From: Thiomicrorhabdus sp.
GTDB taxonomy: Bacteria > Pseudomonadota > Gammaproteobacteria > Thiomicrospirales > Thiomicrospiraceae
Reading direction: 5' to 3'
DNA length: 5,776 bases
NCBI GenBank assembly: GCA_015488565.1
Contig: WFNQ01000246.1
Span: forward strand, 1 to 5,776
Below the pieces are notes generated by a model that saw only the letters and a program-made list of their open reading frames with translations, made no database searches and was not told the DNA's origin. The position numbers were made by a program, and so were the translations under genes. The number at the start of each line of letters is the position of its first letter. Within the stretch, counting starts at the first letter, position 1. This document shows, piece by piece, positions 1-5,028 of this stretch.

Positions 1-359
1 CCTTTTGTCGCCCAAGCTACATGAAGGCAACGATCAGAAAGTTGAGTTGAAATTTTCTGCAAGGTTTCTTTAAAAGCACTGCTTGGCACGACAACCAAAA
101 CCGCATCGACATGAGGCATCAAATCATCTAGAGAGTCACTCATTGAAAGCGTAGCAGGAAACGTTATTCCAGATAGATAGCGGGCATTTTCATTCTGAGA
201 GGCCATCACCCGAACTTGCTCTGCACTATGCGACCAAAGTGTTACGCTATGACCAGCTTTAGACAGATGAATTGCCAACGCTGTTCCCCAAGCACCCGCC
301 CCTAATACCGCAATTTCTTTGGGTTGCTTCATCAGCATTGAGGAGTGAGAAACAGGCAT
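1..359 (-). CDS. gpsA: Glycerol-3-phosphate dehydrogenase [NAD(P)+], N-terminal part (3' end outside the window)
   Basis: GpsA reduces dihydroxyacetone phosphate to sn-glycerol-3-phosphate, the backbone precursor of membrane phospholipids, in the cytoplasm. About 119 codons are visible. They begin at an ATG and show the Rossmann nucleotide-binding loop IAVLGAGAWGTALA (glycines at residues 20-25 from this start), then VTLWSH, and a second conserved block ending LVVVPS and VAWATKG; all are hallmarks of the family's NAD-binding domain. The substrate-binding C-terminal domain lies beyond the left edge. The start is uncertain. The ATG at 359 is six bases after the secB stop, which suggests translational coupling. 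In-frame ATGs at 338 and 332 would give an N-terminus closer in length to E. coli GpsA. None of the three has a good Shine-Dalgarno sequence. It is the last visible gene of the yibN-grxC-secB-gpsA operon. The family call is secure; the exact start is not. Confidence 0.95.
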   Translation of the reverse strand, partial: MPVSHSSMLMKQPKEIAVLGAGAWGTALAIHLSKAGHSVTLWSHSAEQVRVMASQNENARYLSGITFPATLSMSDSLDDLMPHVDAVLVVVPSSAFKETLQKISTQLSDRCLHVAWATK

Positions 360-365
360 TAAATA

Positions 366-830
366 TTACTGCTCAGTTGGCTTTTCACCATTTGCATCTG
401 CTTTTTGAAGATGCTCATGGTACATTAATTCAAAATTAACAGGCTCAAGCAACAACTGTGGGAATCCACCTCTTGCTACCAAGTCCGACACCACTTCACG
501 CGCATAAGGAAATAAAATACCAGGCCCTTGAACAGCCAACATATACCCCATCTCTTCTTCAGTAAATCCTGAGATCGTAAAGACACCAGCCTGCTCAACT
601 TCGCATAAAAAGGCCACTTTATCATCCACCTTCGTTGTCGCAGTGACACGCACCACAACATGGTACATGTCTGCACCATCGAGTTTCTTCGTTTCAACAT
701 TTAAGTCAATCGATAACTTAGGCTGAAACTCTGAAGCAAAGATACCTGGCGCGTTCGGAGACTCAAAAGAGATGTCTTTTGTATAAATCTTTTGAATGGT
801 AAATACATGTTGCGGTGCTTCTTCTGACAT
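366..830 (-). CDS. secB: Protein-export chaperone SecB
   Basis: SecB is a cytoplasmic homotetrameric chaperone that keeps preproteins unfolded and hands them to SecA for export through SecYEG. The 154-residue product has the usual length. It carries the family blocks IQKIYTKDISFESPNAP (residues 12-28), AFLCEVEQAGVF (73-84), ILFPYAREVVSDLV (105-118) and GGFPQLLLEPVNF (121-133). The residues matching those reported in E. coli for SecA contact (Asp20, Glu24, Leu75, Glu77) are kept as D19, E23, L75 and E77. The C-terminal tail, from about residue 140, is polar and weakly conserved, as in other SecB proteins. The ATG is preceded by GGAAGAAG, a good ribosome binding site. It lies 16 bases after grxC and six bases before gpsA, so it is surely cotranscribed with both. 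No anomaly was seen. Confidence 0.98.
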   Translation of the reverse strand: MSEEAPQHVFTIQKIYTKDISFESPNAPGIFASEFQPKLSIDLNVETKKLDGADMYHVVVRVTATTKVDDKVAFLCEVEQAGVFTISGFTEEEMGYMLAVQGPGILFPYAREVVSDLVARGGFPQLLLEPVNFELMYHEHLQKADANGEKPTEQ

Positions 831-846
831 AACTTCTTCCTATAAA

Positions 847-1116
847 TTAATTTAATTTTTCTGCTGCTTTTAACAAAGCATCAATCTCGCCACGACTATC
901 CGCACGAGATAAATCATCAAAGCCGCCTACATGACGGCCTCCTATAAAAATTTGCGGCACCGTTTGGCGCCCAGATTTTGATTCCATTTCAGCCCAAAGA
1001 GCAGGATCCTGACCGACATCAACTACATCATAGCCAATACCTTTTGAATCCAACAAACGAAAAGCCATCAAACAAAAAGGACATGACGACGTAGAATAAA
1101 CAAGCACATCCGCCAC
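847..1116 (-). CDS. grxC: Glutaredoxin 3 (dithiol type, CPFC active site, GTG start)
   Basis: Glutaredoxins reduce disulfides and glutathione mixed disulfides in the cytoplasm using glutathione. The 89-residue product is a single thioredoxin-fold domain. It has the active site C12-P-F-C15, the cis-proline loop TVPQIF (P54) and the glutathione-binding GGFDDL segment (64-69), in the family's order. The active site reads CPFC rather than the commoner CPYC. Residue 66 is Phe where, as I recall, E. coli Grx3 has an extra Cys (Cys65), so only the two active-site cysteines remain. The start is GTG at 1116. It matches the family N-terminus (MADVLVYS compared with MANVEIYT) and sits seven bases after a GAGGG ribosome binding site at 1124-1128 on the minus strand. 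Only one base separates it from the upstream rhodanese stop codon, so translation is probably coupled. Neighbours and length support GrxC rather than a monothiol GrxD. Confidence 0.96.
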   Translation of the reverse strand: MADVLVYSTSSCPFCLMAFRLLDSKGIGYDVVDVGQDPALWAEMESKSGRQTVPQIFIGGRHVGGFDDLSRADSRGEIDALLKAAEKLN

Positions 1117-1117
1117 A

Positions 1118-1564
1118 CTACTTCCCTCTTTTTTTCGCTTTTTTGGACTTCGCTTTTATAATAGGCAATCCAGCGGCCTTCCAAGCATTAATCCCACCAG
1201 ACAAATTAAATACATTGCTGTATCCTGCTTTCACCAAAACAGAGGCCGCCTTAGAGGAACGTATACCACTTAAGCAATAAACTAAAATCGGTTGCTCCTT
1301 ATTTTTTGGTAACAAATTCAACTGATCCTTCAAGTCTGAAACAGGGATGTTTTTTGCATTACCAATAAATCCCTCTTTATATTCATTAGAAGCACGTACA
1401 TCAAGCAAAAATGCATCATCATTAAATAATCGGGTTCCCTCATCCGTACTCACAGACTTAAACCCTGACAGACGTTCGCCAATATAACTGTAAACCAGCA
1501 TGGCAATTATAATTGCTAACGCAACAAATAATAGCATCTGCTCTTGAACAAATTCACTAAACAT
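1118..1564 (-). CDS. yibN: Membrane-anchored single-domain rhodanese (YibN type) with intact active-site Cys
   Basis: This is a sulfurtransferase-like protein of 148 residues. A short N-terminus is followed by one strongly hydrophobic segment (about residues 10-28), then a rhodanese domain with LLDVRASNEY (54-62), the active-site loop CLSGIRS beginning at C97, and the closing SGGINAWKAAGLP block. A Lys-rich tail (KAKSKKAKKRGK) ends the protein. A single-Cys rhodanese loop can carry a persulfide; the physiological donor and acceptor cannot be read from sequence. Its place at the head of grxC-secB-gpsA and divergent from gpmI matches E. coli yibN, whose own loop, as I recall, lacks the catalytic Cys. 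The start chosen is the ATG at 1564, not the upstream in-frame TTG at 1576, because the TTGAGG containing that TTG is the ribosome binding site of the ATG (six-base spacer). The domain probably faces the cytoplasm, but the topology is inferred. Confidence 0.92.
   Translation of the reverse strand: MFSEFVQEQMLLFVALAIIIAMLVYSYIGERLSGFKSVSTDEGTRLFNDDAFLLDVRASNEYKEGFIGNAKNIPVSDLKDQLNLLPKNKEQPILVYCLSGIRSSKAASVLVKAGYSNVFNLSGGINAWKAAGLPIIKAKSKKAKKRGK
1124..1128 (-). promoter_or_regulatory. Ribosome binding site of grxC inside the yibN 3' end
   Basis: GAGGG lies seven bases before the GTG start of grxC. It is formed by the codons AGA GGG that encode the Arg-Gly near the end of the rhodanese. It supports the GTG start and implies that grxC translation is coupled to termination at the yibN TAG, one base upstream of the GTG. 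Confidence 0.75.
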
Positions 1565-1570
1565 TACAAA

Positions 1571-1576
1571 CCTCAA
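1571..1576 (-). promoter_or_regulatory. Ribosome binding site fixing the yibN start
   Basis: On the minus strand TTGAGG is followed by six bases and then the ATG at 1564. Its first three bases are an in-frame TTG that would add four residues (MRFV). A start there would have no ribosome binding site of its own, so the ATG at 1564 is the better start. Confidence 0.75.
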
Positions 1577-1601
1577 TATACCTTAATAATCAAACCTGAT
1601 G

Positions 1602-1630
1602 ATTTTACCAGTGAAACTAGATACAATGAA
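1602..1630 (-). promoter_or_regulatory. Candidate sigma-70 promoter for the yibN-grxC-secB-gpsA operon
   Basis: On the minus strand a -10 box TAAAAT (1607-1602) is directly preceded by TGG, giving an extended -10 (TGN). A weak -35 box TTCATT (1630-1625) lies 17 bases upstream. The predicted transcript start would be about 30 bases before the yibN ATG. The extended -10 could compensate for the poor -35. This is pattern matching only. Confidence 0.4.
1622..1627 (+). promoter_or_regulatory. Candidate -10 box for gpmI
   Basis: TACAAT matches five of six bases of the -10 consensus and lies 40 bases before the gpmI ATG. No good -35 is seen at 16-18 bases upstream, so the call is weak. A second AT-rich candidate (TATATA, 1649-1654) is closer to the start codon and also lacks a -35. 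The TACAAT box overlaps the proposed -35 of the divergent operon. Confidence 0.25.
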
Positions 1631-1667
1631 TGGAATTTATTAATTTTTTATATAACAGAGATAAAAC

Positions 1668-3245
1668 ATGGCTCAGGAACTTAAACCAAAAATCAAAATT
1701 AAACAACGCCCTACAGGGCTTCTTATTCTAGATGGATGGGGCTACCGAGAAGAGGTTGAACACAATGCCATTGCACAAGCCAACACCCCTAACTGGGATA
1801 AACTAATGGCCAACAGACCCAGCACACTAATTCATACATCAGGCTTAGAGGTTGGTCTTCCCAACGAGCAAATGGGGAACTCTGAAGTAGGACACATGAA
1901 CCTAGGAGCGGGCCGTGTTGTTTATCAAGAGCTCACTCGCATTCAAAAAGACATTGATGACGGACGCTTCTTTAATAACAACGCATTACTCAGCGCAATT
2001 GATACTGCAACCGAAAGAGACCATGCCGTTCACATTATGATCTTACTCTCAGATGGCGGTGTTCACTCCCACATCAACCACGCCAAAGCGGCACTCACAC
2101 TGTCCGTAGAGCGAGGCGCAAAAACCTACCTGCATGTCTTTACCGATGGTCGAGATACCGCGCCCGAAAGCGCACTGATCTACATTACCCAAATTGAAGA
2201 ACATATAAAACAAATCAAAGGAGGCGCAATTGCCTCCGTTACTGGTCGTTTTTACGCTTTAGATCGCGACTCTCGCTGGGAGCGCACCGAAGAAGCCTAT
2301 AACGTCGTCTGCTGTGGCCAAGCAGATTTTAAAGCAAACTCCGCCAAAGAAGCCGTTGAAATGGCTTATGCACGTGGTGAAACTGATGAATTCATCCAAC
2401 CTACCGCCATTCTCAGTAAAAAAGGGAAAAAAGTAAAAATCAAAGACGGTGACTCTATCATTTTCATGAACTACCGCTCTGACCGTGCTCGCCAAATTAC
2501 CAGCGCCTTTATCATTGATGATTTTGGCGACTTTCATCGTTGCAAAACACCGATGTTATCCAGCTTTGTGACCCTAACGCAATACAACAAAAGCTTTGAA
2601 AAATTTGGTGCCAGCGTGGCTTACCGCCCCACTAAACTCAAAAATACATTTGGAGAAGTTATTGCAAAACAGAAGCTTCGTCAACTGCGCATAGCAGAAA
2701 CCGAAAAATACGCACACGTCACCTTCTTCTTAAACGGTGGAATTGAAGCGCCTTCTCAAGGCGAAGACCGCATCCTTGTCCCCTCTCCTAAAGTTCGGAC
2801 TTACGATCTTCAGCCAGAAATGAGCATCGTTGAACTTACCGAAAAACTCACCAAAGCGATTGAGTCCAATAAATACGATACATTCATCTGTAATATCGCC
2901 AATCCAGATATGGTTGGTCATACCGGAAAATTTGATGCCTGCATCAAAGCCGTTGAAGCCGTCGATACCGCATTAGGAAAAATCATCGAATCCATAGAAA
3001 AAGTAGGGGGTCAACTTGTCATTACTGCCGACCATGGAAATATAGAAATGCTCGTTGATCCAAAAACAGGCAAGCCTTTGACCTCTCACACTACCTGCCC
3101 AGTGCCTTTAGTCTACGTTGGGCCTAAAACACTCTCGTTACGAAGCGGAGGCGCACTACCCGATGTCATGCCAACGCTACTCGAACTAATGGAAATCAAA
3201 CAGCCTGACGAGATGACTGGCAAAAGCTTAATTGTTAAGCCTTAA
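1668..3245 (+). CDS. gpmI: 2,3-bisphosphoglycerate-independent phosphoglycerate mutase
   Basis: GpmI interconverts 3-phosphoglycerate and 2-phosphoglycerate in glycolysis and gluconeogenesis through a phosphoserine intermediate, using two Mn2+ ions. The 525-residue product is slightly longer than the usual 510-515 because of a Lys-rich N-terminus (KPKIKIKQRP) before the first strand. Alkaline-phosphatase-superfamily residues are all present: D22 in LLILDGWGYRE, the catalytic S72 in MGNSEVGHMNLGAGR, D414 and H418 in NPDMVGHTGKFD, D455 and H456 in ITADHGN, and H474 in TSHTTCPVP. The substrate-binding residues of the inserted transferase domain are also recognisable: H133 in GGVHSH, DGRDT at 160-164, R270 and R273 in NYRSDRARQ, and K347 in ETEKYAH. 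The start is preceded by a modest CAGAG ribosome binding site seven bases upstream. It is divergent from yibN, as in E. coli. No disruption was seen. Confidence 0.98.
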   Translation: MAQELKPKIKIKQRPTGLLILDGWGYREEVEHNAIAQANTPNWDKLMANRPSTLIHTSGLEVGLPNEQMGNSEVGHMNLGAGRVVYQELTRIQKDIDDGRFFNNNALLSAIDTATERDHAVHIMILLSDGGVHSHINHAKAALTLSVERGAKTYLHVFTDGRDTAPESALIYITQIEEHIKQIKGGAIASVTGRFYALDRDSRWERTEEAYNVVCCGQADFKANSAKEAVEMAYARGETDEFIQPTAILSKKGKKVKIKDGDSIIFMNYRSDRARQITSAFIIDDFGDFHRCKTPMLSSFVTLTQYNKSFEKFGASVAYRPTKLKNTFGEVIAKQKLRQLRIAETEKYAHVTFFLNGGIEAPSQGEDRILVPSPKVRTYDLQPEMSIVELTEKLTKAIESNKYDTFICNIANPDMVGHTGKFDACIKAVEAVDTALGKIIESIEKVGGQLVITADHGNIEMLVDPKTGKPLTSHTTCPVPLVYVGPKTLSLRSGGALPDVMPTLLELMEIKQPDEMTGKSLIVKP

Positions 3246-3257
3246 CGCCCTAAAAAC

Positions 3258-3292
3258 TCAGCCAGCTCAACCCATTAAACCAAGCTGGCTGA
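3258..3292. repeat. Perfect 10-bp inverted repeat (stem-loop) 12 bases after gpmI
   Basis: TCAGCCAGCT (3258-3267) and AGCTGGCTGA (3283-3292) pair perfectly around a 15-base loop. In the plus direction the stem is followed by AAAACACGC, with no T-run, so it is not a classical intrinsic terminator for gpmI. In the minus direction the stem is followed by GTTTTTA, which is the shape of an intrinsic terminator for a minus-strand transcript. It could still act as a 3'-end stabilising hairpin or a pause site for gpmI mRNA. The rest of the 3246-3431 gap holds a C-rich run (3299-3317) and nothing that looks like a gene. Confidence 0.7.
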
Positions 3293-3431
3293 AAACACGC
3301 TCTCCCCCCTACCACCTGTTAATATCGATTAAATATCAGCATAAGGAACGTCCAAAGAGGACTAACTCTGGATTATCTTCCTCAATCCGATTATTCTATC
3401 CCTTTCCACCATAAACACCAGCGAACCAAAC

Positions 3432-4859
3432 ATGTCCGTACTTGAAACCCTAAGCCAGCCCCTGTTCTGGCCTTACTTTCTCTACATTACGCTAGTACTC
3501 GCTGCCGTTCTACACATGCTATACCAACGGCGCACACCTCAAAACTTAATGGCGTGGTTACTTGCTTTACTCCTCCTCCCTTTTTTAGGCGTACTGCTTT
3601 ATATTCTATTTGGCTCCCGTAAATTCTTAGCCAAACGCAACATTCCAGAAATCATCATTGAACCAACAAACACAACCAATACAAACCACACACAAAATAA
3701 CTCACTAAACCACCAATTAAACCAACTCCTGCAAGCCAATCAAATTGCCAGCACTACCCACGGCAACCACAGCAGTATATATACTGATGCCACTAATATA
3801 TTCAATCAATTTATGGCTGAAATTGAACAAGCACAAATCAGCATACACCTGCAAACCTATATTTTTCAACTCGATGAAACAGGACAATCCATCCTAAATG
3901 CACTCTCCAAAAAAGCACAACAAGGCGTTGAAGTTTGCTTACTTATGGACACCATAGGCTCCTTTAATTTGTACAAAAACCAAAAGCAACTCAACGACTT
4001 TGTGCAATCAGGCGGAAAATACGCCTTCTTTCAACCACTATTAAAATCTTTGTTTAACAGCCAAATCAACCTACGTAACCACCGTAAAATATACCTATTT
4101 GATCAAAAAACCTTAATAACAGGGGGGATAAATTTATCAAATGAATACCTTGGAAGCCCTGCCTCACAACCTCCTGCAGGGCGCTGGCAAGACGTAATGC
4201 TAAAAATAACAGGGCCTGCCACCAATCACCACCAGTGCATATTCAATGCTGACTGGTTCTATACCACCAACGAAAAACCCTCCACAAAACAGCCGAACCC
4301 CATTCCAACCCCTGCCACAAAAGCAGAGAGCATTCAAACCATTCCCTCTGGGCCTGATATCCATAATGACCCTCTGTTTGAAAGCTTACTGCACTGTATT
4401 TATAACACAAAAAACAACATACAAATTGTCTCACCCTACCTCATTCCCGACAGCGCCATTATGAACGCCCTATTAATTGCGATTAAACGTGGCGTCACCG
4501 TCTCAATTGTTATCCCACAAAAATCAGACCACCTTCTCTTTGACATAGGGCGAATCTCCTACATTCGAGAACTGGCTGAACAAGGTGGGCATATCTATCT
4601 TGACCAAAGCCCCATGCTGCATGCCAAATTAATATTAATCGACCAAGAGTGCCTTATCATTGGCTCTGCCAACCTAGACTACCGTTCACTCTTTATTAAT
4701 CACGAAATCGTAAATATTCTTTACGATTCCGAACACATAAAACAAATGCAACAGTGGGTTCAAGCCCTACAAAAAAATAGCCTCCCCTATCAGCCAAATG
4801 ACAGTAAGCTCTATCGCCTACTTGAAAACTTCAGTCGAATCTTTACCCCCCTACTTTAA
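3432..4859 (+). CDS. cls: Cardiolipin synthase (ClsA-like, two HKD phospholipase D motifs)
   Basis: Cls condenses two phosphatidylglycerol molecules into cardiolipin plus glycerol at the inner membrane. The 475-residue length fits the ClsA family (about 480). Two N-terminal hydrophobic segments (about 12-30 and 38-60, the second ending LFGSRKF) form the PLDc_N membrane anchor. A polar linker rich in Asn, Thr, His and Gln (about 79-105) follows. Then come two phospholipase D domains with complete HxKxxxxD motifs: H217-K219-D224, followed by GGINLSNEYL, and H397-K399-D404, followed by GSANLDYRSLFINHE. The SGPD segment at 306-309 is also typical. The start ATG is supported by alignment of the anchor, but I see no clear Shine-Dalgarno sequence before it. 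It lies 186 bases after gpmI on the same strand; cotranscription is possible but not shown. ClsB and ClsC types lack this two-helix anchor, so ClsA is preferred. Confidence 0.95.
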   Translation: MSVLETLSQPLFWPYFLYITLVLAAVLHMLYQRRTPQNLMAWLLALLLLPFLGVLLYILFGSRKFLAKRNIPEIIIEPTNTTNTNHTQNNSLNHQLNQLLQANQIASTTHGNHSSIYTDATNIFNQFMAEIEQAQISIHLQTYIFQLDETGQSILNALSKKAQQGVEVCLLMDTIGSFNLYKNQKQLNDFVQSGGKYAFFQPLLKSLFNSQINLRNHRKIYLFDQKTLITGGINLSNEYLGSPASQPPAGRWQDVMLKITGPATNHHQCIFNADWFYTTNEKPSTKQPNPIPTPATKAESIQTIPSGPDIHNDPLFESLLHCIYNTKNNIQIVSPYLIPDSAIMNALLIAIKRGVTVSIVIPQKSDHLLFDIGRISYIRELAEQGGHIYLDQSPMLHAKLILIDQECLIIGSANLDYRSLFINHEIVNILYDSEHIKQMQQWVQALQKNSLPYQPNDSKLYRLLENFSRIFTPLL

Positions 4860-4880
4860 AGCCATCCACAGTACTTAGAC

Positions 4881-4910
4881 TTGATTTCCCCCTCCTTAAT
4901 GCAGTATAAT
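4881..4910 (+). promoter_or_regulatory. Sigma-70 promoter for gltB
   Basis: A -35 box TTGATT (4881-4886) and a perfect -10 box TATAAT (4905-4910) are separated by 18 bases. Transcription would start near 4917, giving a leader of about 110 bases before the gltB ATG. It lies 21 bases after the cls stop codon and is the closest match to the consensus in any intergenic region here. It implies that gltB is transcribed independently of cls. Confidence 0.7.
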
Positions 4911-4923
4911 TCCGCTCTTAATT

Positions 4924-4953
4924 TTATCTTTTAAAACCGCTAAAAGCAGATAA
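4924..4953 (+). other. AT-rich stem-loop in the gltB leader
   Basis: CTTTTA (4928-4933) pairs with TAAAAG (4941-4946) around a seven-base loop. Flanking TTAT (4924-4927) and ATAA (4950-4953) extend it across a three-base bulge. It would sit close to the 5' end of the predicted gltB transcript. Pairing is mostly A-U, so stability is modest. No T-run that would make it an attenuator follows, and I recognise no riboswitch class. Confidence 0.3.
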
Positions 4954-5028
4954 TTTCATTAAATTTCAACAAGTTACCGCTGACAGCCATTTAAGTATGT
5001 GTACTATTTGACCGACAGGAAACCGAAT

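Noticed and set aside
476..700. A 74-codon alternative-frame reading inside secB
   Set aside because: secB itself is unmistakable in the other frame on the same strand; the product here is a low-complexity shadow.
2259..2537. A 92-codon minus-strand open frame inside gpmI
   Set aside because: It lies wholly opposite conserved gpmI sequence, has a composition typical of an antisense shadow, and shows no family resemblance.
2730..2921. A 63-codon minus-strand open frame inside gpmI
   Set aside because: It is opposite the highly conserved segment containing ETEKYAH-like and NPDMVGHTG motifs; the constraint comes from gpmI.
3324..3329. ATCGAT palindrome in the gap before cls, considered as a regulator site
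   Set aside because: The symmetry does not extend beyond six bases and no second copy is nearby, so it is expected by chance.
3232..3414. A 60-codon open frame spanning the gpmI end and the gap before cls
   Set aside because: It begins with TTG inside the last codons of gpmI, has no ribosome binding site, runs through the hairpin, and its product has no recognisable motif or domain. The frame is probably chance.
4243..4464. Short open frames on both strands inside cls
   Set aside because: Both overlap the phospholipase D coding frame in the weakly conserved region between the two HKD motifs, and neither has a ribosome binding site or motif.
4870..4875. AGTACT palindrome just after cls, considered as an operator or terminator stem
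   Set aside because: It is only a six-base palindrome without a loop, extension or T-run. No terminator for cls can be supported from it.
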